This document shows, one piece after another, positions 15,452 through 21,518 of a stretch of DNA of 21,518 nt (its first letter is position 1; every line of letters begins with the position of its first letter). The notes under the pieces were generated by a model. That model did not search any database. It was not told the DNA's origin and saw only the letters and a program-made list of their open reading frames with translations. Both the position numbers and the translations under genes were made by a program. Source of the DNA: JBAQMG01 sp049302575 (GTDB lineage Bacteria > Bacillota > Desulfitobacteriia > Desulfitobacteriales > Desulfitobacteriaceae); the NCBI GenBank assembly GCA_049302575.1, contig JBAQMG010000035.1, positions 1 to 21,518 of the forward strand, read 5' to 3'.

Positions 15452-17185
15452 ATGAAAATCAACTTTTTGGGTGCAGCACAGGTGGTAACAGGTTCTTCTT
15501 ATTTGGTAGAATCTGAGGGATTTAAGCTTTTGATTGACTGTGGAATGTTTCAGGGTTCTAAATCTTTAAAGCAACTTAATTATGAGGATTTTGAATTTGA
15601 TCCCGACAGTATTGATGCAGTTATTTTAACTCATGCCCATACTGATCATTCTGGCATGCTTCCTAAACTAGTAAAAAAGGGTTTTAAAGGAACAATATGG
15701 GCAACGCCAGAAACGATTAAACTATGTACCATTATGTTACCTGATAGTGGCCACATCCAGGAAATGGAAGTTGAACGCAAAAACCGCAAACTTGGTAGGG
15801 CAGGCAGTCCACTTATTGAACCTATTTATGACGTAGAAGATGCTTTGCGAACAATTCCTTTTTTAAAGCCTGTATCCTACCAAGAAACAGTGGTTCTTTC
15901 TTCTTCTGTATCCTTTAAGTTTTGCGATGCCGGTCATATTTTAGGTTCAGCTAATGTTCTCTTGGATATTCATGAAAAAGATTTAAATAAGCGAATTGTT
16001 TTCTCAGGAGATATAGGTAATCCAAATCAACCCTACATTGAGAATCCCACGATTCTATGTGACGAAGATATTGTGATCATGGAGACGACCTACGGCGATC
16101 GTCAACATAATGATGCAGGTAATCGTTTAGAACAATTGGCTGAAGCTATACGCTCTACTCATCAAGCAGGGGGAAATTTAGTTATTCCAGCCTTTGCAAT
16201 AGAAAGAACCCAAGATTTACTTTTCTATATACGAACCCTTCAGGAGTCTAAACAAATACCTATTCTTCAGATTTATATAGATAGTCCACTAGCTATTGCA
16301 GCTACTAAAATTTTTCAAGAAAACACTGCCCATTTCGATAGTAAAACGCGTGACTTAATTGCCCGCGGAGAAAACCCCTTAGCCATGTCCAATGTTCATT
16401 TTAGTCAAACTGCGCAAGATTCTATGGCCCTAAATGATATTCAAGGCGGGGCTATTCTGATTGCAGCCAGTGGTATGGCAGACGCTGGCAGGATCAAGCA
16501 TCATTTGAAACATAATCTTTGGCGGGAAAACGCCACTGTTCTTTTCGTAGGTTATCAAGCGGAAGGCACCTTAGGTAGACTGATTACCGATGGAGCTGAT
16601 GAGGTAACTATTCACGGTGAAAAGGTCGCTGTGAAGGCAAATGTTATGCGCATGGATGGCTTTTCGGCACATGCTGATCAAGATGAACTTTTACACTGGT
16701 TATCCTGTCTTGGTAAGACTGTAGAAAATATCATCTTAATCCATGGGGAACCTGATGCACAAAATATATTTGCCAAAAAAATTGAAGAGAAGTTTGGTAA
16801 AACTCCTTTAATTCCTCAATTAGGTGAGTCCATCGAGTTTGTCGGACAAGAACTTATTCGACATGCCCCACAACGTCAATGGTTAAAGCCTGTTAAAAAA
16901 GAAGATCCTAGTGATCTGAATTGTGGAACAGTTATTAGCCCACGTACAGCAACTCAAAAACCAGCACTCACTCTTCTTCATCCTCCACAACATACTAAAG
17001 CACCTATTCATCATGATCGACATGTTTCTAAATCCCAAGTCAATCGAGCTTACGTCCGTTTGCGTCAACGACTTAAAGATCTTGTTGATCATGGGCAACG
17101 TAATCATAGTTTAGAGCAAGTTGTAGAGATTCTTGAGAGCATTACTCATTGGCTGGAAAGTCAAGACCATCGAACAAAACCATAA
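15452..17185 (+). CDS. Beta-CASP metallo-beta-lactamase-fold protein (probable RNA-processing nuclease)
   Basis: This 577-aa protein of the bacterial CPSF/Ysh1-like group (COG1236) probably cleaves RNA with two zinc ions. Motif 2 is THAHTDHSG with His61, His63, Asp65 and His66. Further metal-site segments are DAGHILGSANV, FSGDIGNP and METTYGDR. The beta-CASP domain includes VIPAFAIERTQDLLFY and ILIAASGMADAGRIKHHL. The RMMBL part contains GYQAEGTLGR, MDGFSAHADQDELL and ILIHGEPDA. After about residue 465 there is a roughly 110-aa tail, a polar linker (CGTVISPRTATQKPALTLLH) and a helical end, beyond the usual core. The start is ATG 15452 after TTGGAGG. It stands alone, ending 2 bp from a convergent gene. 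The exact RNA substrate is unknown. Confidence 0.9.
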   Translation: MKINFLGAAQVVTGSSYLVESEGFKLLIDCGMFQGSKSLKQLNYEDFEFDPDSIDAVILTHAHTDHSGMLPKLVKKGFKGTIWATPETIKLCTIMLPDSGHIQEMEVERKNRKLGRAGSPLIEPIYDVEDALRTIPFLKPVSYQETVVLSSSVSFKFCDAGHILGSANVLLDIHEKDLNKRIVFSGDIGNPNQPYIENPTILCDEDIVIMETTYGDRQHNDAGNRLEQLAEAIRSTHQAGGNLVIPAFAIERTQDLLFYIRTLQESKQIPILQIYIDSPLAIAATKIFQENTAHFDSKTRDLIARGENPLAMSNVHFSQTAQDSMALNDIQGGAILIAASGMADAGRIKHHLKHNLWRENATVLFVGYQAEGTLGRLITDGADEVTIHGEKVAVKANVMRMDGFSAHADQDELLHWLSCLGKTVENIILIHGEPDAQNIFAKKIEEKFGKTPLIPQLGESIEFVGQELIRHAPQRQWLKPVKKEDPSDLNCGTVISPRTATQKPALTLLHPPQHTKAPIHHDRHVSKSQVNRAYVRLRQRLKDLVDHGQRNHSLEQVVEILESITHWLESQDHRTKP

Positions 17186-17187
17186 AC

Positions 17188-17778
17188 TTAAAGCATGGCG
17201 TTATCGGCTGTTTGACGTTTTAAGCCAGCTAGGAATCGAAGCATTTCCTCACGACGTTTTACCGCTAAACGTCGACCAGCACGGGTGAATGCTTTGTTAG
17301 GAAGGGCCTCGGCGAAGGTTTTTGCACGTTCAACCGCATCCTCAGGTGTTTGAATTAATTCATCTTGTCCTACTAAGCTGAACAAGCGCATTAAACCAAC
17401 ATTGCCTAAATTATCTAAGATATCTGCATCCCGTAGATAAACTGCCTCATCACAACGTCCAGGTTCAGAATAATACATGTGGGATTCTACAGCATCTAAA
17501 ACCATAGATAATTTAGTTGGAGCAAAGGACATCTGTTGTAATACTTTCGTGGCAATCCCTTTCGAGCGTAACGAATGATCAATGTTAGGTAGAGCATAGG
17601 TGGGGTATTTTCCAGTATCATGAAGCATTGCGGCAACATAAAGGATCTCTTGATCGAGTGTTAAATGCTGAGATAATTCTTTGGCTAAATTAAAAACTCT
17701 TAAACAATGGTTAAGTCCCCAAGCTGGATGTGCACCTGAACCTTCAACTAAATTTTCTAATTCTAGGTTACATGACAT
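17188..17778 (-). CDS. HD-domain phosphohydrolase
   Basis: This 196-aa HD-superfamily protein has the metal ligands in order: His24 (NHCLRVFNLA), His53-Asp54 (AAMLHDTGKYP), His100 (VESHMYY) and Asp117/Asp119 (YLRDADILDNLG). The family hydrolyses phosphate esters such as nucleotides or signalling nucleotides; the substrate here cannot be told. The minus-strand start is the ATG at 17778 with GGGAGGT 6 nt before it. It is soluble. The stop lies 2 bp from the stop of the convergent metallo-beta-lactamase-fold gene, and no terminator separates them. A shared upstream region of 257 bp divides it from the divergent DnaD-like gene. Confidence 0.88.
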   Translation of the reverse strand: MSCNLELENLVEGSGAHPAWGLNHCLRVFNLAKELSQHLTLDQEILYVAAMLHDTGKYPTYALPNIDHSLRSKGIATKVLQQMSFAPTKLSMVLDAVESHMYYSEPGRCDEAVYLRDADILDNLGNVGLMRLFSLVGQDELIQTPEDAVERAKTFAEALPNKAFTRAGRRLAVKRREEMLRFLAGLKRQTADNAML

Positions 17779-17969
17779 AGTTTTACCTCCCTAAATTTAA
17801 TTTCATAAAACGGTGTAAACTTTTTACTATTTGTCCTTTTTAATATACGCCGTGGAAAGAAGAAAATCCTTCCATTATATGGATTAATTTATCGAGTCAT
17901 TAACCTTTCATGTTGGATTATCTGTCATCTTTAAGCATCTAATCTAATTTTATTATAAAGATTTGCAAG

Positions 17970-17996
17970 GATTATTCTAATAAATAGAGAATAATC
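17970..17996. repeat. 9-bp inverted repeat in the divergent HD/dnaD-like intergenic region
   Basis: GATTATTCT (17970-17978) and AGAATAATC (17988-17996) are exact reverse complements around a 9-nt AT spacer, 40 nt before the DnaD-like start. It may be an operator or a weak hairpin. The 13-mer ATTATTCTAATAA within it recurs at 21315-21327 before the last gene, which could be chance in AT-rich DNA. Confidence 0.4.
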
Positions 17997-18035
17997 TCTT
18001 TACTAGGTTTACATTAAGGAAGTGTACATTTTAGA

Positions 18036-18800
18036 ATGAACAAGGTAAATGTTTATGGGGGCTTTACACAAGCTCTTTTATTTTCTGGAACAGCTTCTGT
18101 ACCAAAGTATCTTTTAACCCATTATATTGATTTAGGAATAAGCAATCAGGAAATGCTGTTGATAATCCACTTCCTCAGTGAGTTAGATGCTAATCCAACT
18201 CCATCACTGGAGGTAATAGCTCAACGCATGAAAATTGCTAATTCGGAAATAGAAAGTATGATTGCTAGACTTATAGAACGTAAATTATTAACGATTGAAC
18301 AACATTGGAACTGTACCGAACAGTGTTGGTATAATAGTTTTAGTTTTATCGGTTTAATTGAAGAACTTGCTGAACGTTGGGCAATTAGTCAGATGAAACA
18401 ATATGAAGAAGAAATTTCACAGAAGGATAACCAGCTAGGAACAAAGAATGAGTGCCTACCTGATTTAAAGCTGCAGCAGCTTGTGGAAATCTTTGAACAG
18501 GAATTAGGACGTCCTCTTACAGGACTTGAATGTGAACATATCACTAATTGGCTTACCGCTCACTTCTCCGAAGAATTAATCGTTGAAGCTTTGCGTAGAG
18601 GAGTTAGCGCTGGAATACGAAATTTTCGCTATCTTGATTCCATACTTCGAGAATGGGAGAAGAAGAATTTACGTACAAAATTTGAGGTCGAGGCTGATGA
18701 TGCTAATTTTCAATTGCGTCATCAGAAAAAAAATACTTCAGCTAAAACTCGCCCTGAACGAAAAACTTCACCAGAAAAATATGAAAATTTTTATTTATAA
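18036..18800 (+). CDS. DnaD-like primosome/replication-initiation protein
   Basis: This 254-aa protein has the two-domain layout of Firmicute DnaD/DnaB primosomal proteins. The N-terminal part (about 20-115) is winged-helix-like, with ISNQEMLLIIHFLSELD and IESMIARLIERKLL. The C-terminal DnaD-like (PF07261-type) domain (about 148-210) has FEQELGRPLTGLECEHITNW and ends in YLDSILREW (199-207), the expected YxxxIxxxW motif. A basic, polar tail follows. The start is ATG 18036; the nearest ribosome site (AAGGAAG) is about 14 nt away, farther than usual, so translation may be modest. It precedes the helicase-loader gene by 25 nt, and the two probably act together in loading the replicative helicase. 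Confidence 0.87.
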   Translation: MNKVNVYGGFTQALLFSGTASVPKYLLTHYIDLGISNQEMLLIIHFLSELDANPTPSLEVIAQRMKIANSEIESMIARLIERKLLTIEQHWNCTEQCWYNSFSFIGLIEELAERWAISQMKQYEEEISQKDNQLGTKNECLPDLKLQQLVEIFEQELGRPLTGLECEHITNWLTAHFSEELIVEALRRGVSAGIRNFRYLDSILREWEKKNLRTKFEVEADDANFQLRHQKKNTSAKTRPERKTSPEKYENFYL

Positions 18801-18825
18801 CTAGAGGAAGGAAGCAACTGCTTGG

Positions 18826-19641
18826 ATGAAAAGTCTTAAAGAAATCCTAGAAGGTAATAACTTAATTGTAAAACCAGCCGATAAGCTAAAGAACGCTTCA
18901 GACAATCCCCAGCTTAGTCTAGAACAGAGGAAGTATTTGTGTCCGCTTTGCCAAGATCGAGGAATAATCTTGGAGGGAGACTTAGCGCGTCCTTGTTCTT
19001 GCATGCAGCAAAAAAAATTAGATAACAAGTTCCGTACTGCCCGTATTTCCAAAGCTTTGTTAGCTTGTCGTCTCGATAATTTCAACTTAGATTATTATTT
19101 ATCCTCAGATGGTACTAAGACCTATCAAGAAAGCGCACAGCGTGCTCTTGACGCTGCTAGAGATTTTATCAACAAATATTTAGAAGATCCTTATGGTCAT
19201 GGTCTACTATTCACTGGACCTGTCGGCTCTGGAAAAACATTTTTGGCTGCTTCAATAGCTAATGAGTTGATGATAAAGGGTCATCAAGTTTTATTTTTAG
19301 TGGTTCCAGATCTTTTAGATGAGCTTCGAGCAACCTATAAGTCAGAAGCTAATGAATTGGATCTTCTAGATACTGCGAGAACTATGCCAGTTCTCATTTT
19401 AGATGATTTAGGTGCTCACAATTATACTGAGTGGTCAAGAAATCGACTATATTCAATCATAAATTACCGTTTGAACGAACAACTGCCCACCATTATCACC
19501 ACTAACCTTACACTTGATGAAATGGAAGACTATCTGGGTGCAAGAACTACCTCGAGACTTGTCCAAATGTCGCGGATCTTTCGCTTAAATTCTGAAGATA
19601 TCCGCTTAAAGAAATATCAGGAACGAGAAATGAAAAACTAA
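18826..19641 (+). CDS. DnaI/DnaC-type helicase-loader ATPase
   Basis: This 271-aa AAA+ protein should load the replicative helicase onto DNA. An N-terminal zinc-binding motif has Cys39, Cys42, Cys57 and Cys59 (CPLCQDRG ... PCSC), as in DnaI-like loaders. The ATPase has Walker A GPVGSGKT (131-138), Walker B VLILDDLG (189-196), a sensor-I segment IITTNLTL and an arginine-rich TTSRLVQMSR near 241-250 where the arginine finger is expected. The start is ATG 18826; a GAGGAAGGAAG site lies about 12 nt upstream. It is the second gene of the pair with the DnaD-like gene, and a terminator follows. A transposon-type IstB homologue is less likely because of the zinc motif and the DnaD partner. Confidence 0.9.
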   Translation: MKSLKEILEGNNLIVKPADKLKNASDNPQLSLEQRKYLCPLCQDRGIILEGDLARPCSCMQQKKLDNKFRTARISKALLACRLDNFNLDYYLSSDGTKTYQESAQRALDAARDFINKYLEDPYGHGLLFTGPVGSGKTFLAASIANELMIKGHQVLFLVVPDLLDELRATYKSEANELDLLDTARTMPVLILDDLGAHNYTEWSRNRLYSIINYRLNEQLPTIITTNLTLDEMEDYLGARTTSRLVQMSRIFRLNSEDIRLKKYQEREMKN

Positions 19642-19656
19642 AATAATTTTCTCTGT

Positions 19657-19694
19657 CTATGCATGTCCTAGTAAGGACGTGCATAGGCTTTTTT
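19657..19694 (+). terminator. Terminator after the helicase-loader gene
   Basis: CTATGCATGTCC (19657-19668) pairs with GGACGTGCATAG (19675-19686), with one G-T wobble and a 6-nt loop. It is followed by GC and six T residues (19689-19694). It should end the DnaD-like/helicase-loader transcript. Confidence 0.9.
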
Positions 19695-19724
19695 AGATTG
19701 AAATATTTTTAGGAGGTGAATCAC

Positions 19725-20294
19725 TTGACAAAAATCATCGCAGTTAATCGCAAATATTTGACAGTGACCTTTGGCATTCTGTTTATCTGTCTCATTGGTT
19801 TGGGGGCCATTAGTCTTTGGTCCAATCATCAAGTTAGTGTCAGTGGAAGCAATATCGTTCCGGAAATTAAGATGCTAAGTTTGACAGTGGAACCAACTTC
19901 TTTAACCAAAGACCTAACGTATGGTAGTGTAACCCTGAAAGGTATGCAAGTCATTACAGCCAAAAGTTTCGACCTAATTGCAACTGTACAGAATACCACA
20001 GACCGCAAAATGACAAACATTCCTGTTGAACTCCAAATTAGTCTGGTTGGAGATGATAAACAGAAAATTAGCAAAATGGGAAATCTTCCTTCACTCGAGC
20101 CAGGGGCAACAACACAGGTAGCTTTCCGCCAAGTAAAAGCACTTGGTGATGCCCAAGGCAAAAGTCCTACAGCCGGTCAACACCTTATCTTATTACGTGT
20201 AAAAACTAATCCAGCTGGGGGAGTAAACCAAACAACCGAAGCTACATTCCGCTTTAACATCGATACCACAATCAAGGAAGCAGTAAAAAAATAA
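19725..20294 (+). CDS. Membrane-anchored protein with an extracytoplasmic beta-rich domain, unknown function
   Basis: I do not recognise this 189-aa protein. The start chosen is TTG 19725, 6 nt after a perfect AGGAGGTG; the GTG at 19716 is part of that site. A short basic N-terminus (TKIIAVNRKY) leads into a single hydrophobic segment, LTVTFGILFICLIGLGAISLW, which is a membrane anchor or uncleaved signal. The rest alternates in a beta-sandwich-like way (SFDLIATVQNTTDRKMTNIP, LEPGATTQVAF, HLILLRVKTNPAGG). This resembles the CARDB/FxLD-like adhesion or scaffolding domains found on Firmicute surfaces, but that is only a fold guess. There is no lipobox cysteine. It lies between two terminators, so it is probably a single-gene unit. 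Confidence 0.75.
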   Translation: MTKIIAVNRKYLTVTFGILFICLIGLGAISLWSNHQVSVSGSNIVPEIKMLSLTVEPTSLTKDLTYGSVTLKGMQVITAKSFDLIATVQNTTDRKMTNIPVELQISLVGDDKQKISKMGNLPSLEPGATTQVAFRQVKALGDAQGKSPTAGQHLILLRVKTNPAGGVNQTTEATFRFNIDTTIKEAVKK

Positions 20295-20360
20295 TACTGT
20301 GTTGATTCTAAGAATTGCTTACTTCATGTGTGGTGAGTTATTTATGTCATGGTACTGATA

Positions 20361-20412
20361 TACCTTGAAAATAAGTGCTATAGTTTTATAGTGCTATTTT
20401 TCAAGGTATTTT
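20361..20412 (+). terminator. Long imperfect hairpin, probable terminator
   Basis: TACCTTGAAAA (from 20361) pairs with TTTTCAAGGTA (to 20408), and an inner part pairs GCTATA with TATAGTGC around a GTTT loop. TTTT follows at 20409-20412. The stem is nearly symmetrical with A- and T-runs on its two sides, so it could also work on the minus strand, but no minus-strand gene is present here. Confidence 0.65.
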
Positions 20413-20508
20413 AGGTGCTTATTTATCATTAAACAGGTTATACGATAGAGCAGATTGGAAACAAAGTCTTATAGTGCCATATATTAATCTAGAGGGAGAG
20501 TAAATCAA

Positions 20509-20517
20509 ATGAAGTAA
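20509..20517 (+). other. Two-codon start-stop frame with a ribosome site upstream of 20550
   Basis: ATG-AAG-TAA at 20509-20517 follows AGAGGGAGAG (20491-20500) at a good distance, so ribosomes could start and stop here, 32 nt before the next gene. It may be a leader element or the remnant of a mutated start. Only the sequence is seen; a function is not established. Confidence 0.3.
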
Positions 20518-20549
20518 TTTGATAGTTAGAAAGGGAAGGTGTGGAATTG

Positions 20550-21260
20550 ATGTCGGGTCTTGGTGAACAAGGATGTCCTACAAATAATCCGTTAAATTTC
20601 GGGATAGCTATCTTGGCACCCTTTAGTTCGGTTCCAGGGAGCCCGTCGTTCGCATATCTTCAACCTCTTCTCACTGGAAAAGTCTTGGCCTCTGCTGGAG
20701 TACTGATTGTAGCAGAGCTTTTCCTCTTTTTAGCACAACATTTTTTCGGTCTTGAAGGTGTTCCAATAGTTTGTACTGGAACAGATGCTAATAGCCCGAT
20801 CATTAAGATACCGGTTACTGAGCTCCAAGAATTATTGAGTTCACTTTCCAAATTTTCAGCAAATCCTAATGATACCCTCTTAAAGAACCAACAACTGTCT
20901 CAAGCTTCTTTCCAAACCCTACCTAACCAAACTATTGGAAGTTTCTTAACTACAGAGACCCCGGAAATCCCTCTAGTTATTGCTTTGACAGTTTATGGAG
21001 TATATTCAAACGAACCCTTCGCACCATCGATATCTTTCCTTATCCCAATTATTACCCTTCCGGGTATACGCGGAGCTTTACCTATGCTCATCTTAGGAAT
21101 ATTAGGAACTATTTTTGTTAGGGCTGTAGTTCCTCCGACATCTACCGGAGCAAAACCACTAATAAAATCAAAGAATCAAGACAGCAAACCGTTTAGCTTC
21201 AATAGCGAGGAGTTATTGAATTTATTCAATCGGTTCGGAAAACACTTTAGTTCTCAGTGA
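20550..21260 (+). CDS. Probable membrane protein of unknown function
   Basis: I do not recognise this 236-aa protein. The start is placed at ATG 20550, about 10 nt after GGGAAGG; an in-frame GTG at 20541 would add three residues. Two or three hydrophobic stretches suggest membrane insertion: VLASAGVLIVAELFLFLAQH near 43-62, PLVIALTVYGVY, and a run ending ALPMLILGILGTIFVRAVVP near 190-200. Between the first two lies a polar loop of about 80 residues rich in Leu, Ser and Asn (LQELLSSLSKFSANPNDTLL). The N-terminus is unusually rich in Gly and Pro and has no classical signal peptide. The polar C-terminal tail ends FNRFGKHFSSQ. No catalytic motif was seen. A terminator lies upstream, so it probably has its own promoter. 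Confidence 0.7.
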   Translation: MSGLGEQGCPTNNPLNFGIAILAPFSSVPGSPSFAYLQPLLTGKVLASAGVLIVAELFLFLAQHFFGLEGVPIVCTGTDANSPIIKIPVTELQELLSSLSKFSANPNDTLLKNQQLSQASFQTLPNQTIGSFLTTETPEIPLVIALTVYGVYSNEPFAPSISFLIPIITLPGIRGALPMLILGILGTIFVRAVVPPTSTGAKPLIKSKNQDSKPFSFNSEELLNLFNRFGKHFSSQ

Positions 21261-21358
21261 ATAAAATGTAAATTTTTTATCTACTATAAGCAGGAAAACT
21301 TTAAATAGCCGCGAATTATTCTAATAATTATAATAATCATTTCTTGGGAGGACTAAAT

Positions 21359-21518
21359 TTGTCGCGTCAAATAAAAGTTGGAATAATTGGAGCTGGAAAA
21401 GGTGGAGCTTCTATTTATAAAACTCTGCAAAATATCGAACATGTAGAATTGGCTATGATTTGCGATATTTCAGATCAGGCTCAGGGTATGGTAATGGCCA
21501 GAAATGATGGGGTAGAAA
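21359..21518 (+). CDS. Rossmann-type NAD(P)-binding protein, N-terminus only
   Basis: From TTG 21359, 6 nt after GGGAGGA, 53 codons are open to the window edge. They read SRQIKVGIIGAGKGGASIYK, then TLQNIEHVELAMICDISDQA. GxGxxG-type GAGKGG after a beta strand, and Asp at the end of the second strand (MICD), mark a dinucleotide-binding fold preferring NAD. The rest is outside the window. It could be a Gfo/Idh-like oxidoreductase, or the N-terminal domain of a larger protein such as the NAD-binding-domain/PAS histidine kinases that I recall from clostridial anaerobes. The segment alone cannot decide. Confidence 0.75.
   Translation, partial: MSRQIKVGIIGAGKGGASIYKTLQNIEHVELAMICDISDQAQGMVMARNDGVE

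Noticed and set aside
18583..18804. A 73-codon frame inside the 3' part of the DnaD-like gene
   Set aside because: It overlaps the conserved DnaD-like domain in another frame and has no independent support.

Overview
The window looks like chromosomal DNA of a spore-forming, anaerobic, low-to-moderate G+C Firmicute of the Desulfosporosinus/Desulfitobacterium kind (Peptococcaceae in the broad sense). This is inferred from a bacterial-type acetyl-CoA synthase gene set, Firmicute DegS/DegU-like and DnaD/DnaI-like genes, strong AGGAGG ribosome sites and several TTG/GTG starts. No 16S gene is present, so the genus is a guess.

Left flank (1-1969). The 5' part of an IS1634-type transposase gene runs off the left edge on the minus strand. 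A minus-strand tRNA-Pro(CGG) follows, with its own promoter and terminator. About 1 kb of AT-rich, gene-poor DNA then holds a small gene interrupted by two in-frame TAA codons, and ends in the promoter of the next operon.

Core (1970-12416). Seven genes on the plus strand, cooC-acsA-acsB-acsC-acsV-acsD-acsE, form a complete carbonyl branch of the Wood-Ljungdahl pathway. They encode the nickel-insertion ATPase, CO dehydrogenase, acetyl-CoA synthase, both subunits of the corrinoid iron-sulfur protein (CFeSP), its reductive activator and the methyltetrahydrofolate:CFeSP methyltransferase. AcsE passes a methyl group from methyl-THF to the cobalt of AcsC/AcsD. AcsV rescues cobalt oxidised to Co(II). 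AcsA supplies CO from CO2, and AcsB joins methyl, CO and CoA. Metal ligands of CooC, AcsA, AcsB, AcsC and AcsV can be read directly. A promoter precedes cooC and a strong terminator follows acsE. Two intercistronic RNA structures lie inside the operon: a 14-bp hairpin between acsB and acsC, and a possible terminator/antiterminator pair between acsC and acsV.

Middle (12417-17778). An unrecognised 318-aa protein gene is followed by a soluble DegS-type sensor kinase and a NarL/DegU-type response regulator whose start overlaps the kinase stop. Next come a beta-CASP metallo-beta-lactamase-fold protein (probable RNase) and, convergent with it, an HD-domain phosphohydrolase.

Right flank (17779-21518). 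A DnaD-like and a DnaI/DnaC-like helicase-loading gene form a pair closed by a terminator. Two membrane-associated proteins of unknown function follow, and then the start of a Rossmann-type NAD(P)-binding protein that leaves the window.

I found no CRISPR array, phage module or recognisable defence system. The least explained items are the possible attenuator upstream of acsV, the interrupted gene at 1129-1383, and the unknown proteins at 12524, 19725 and 20550.
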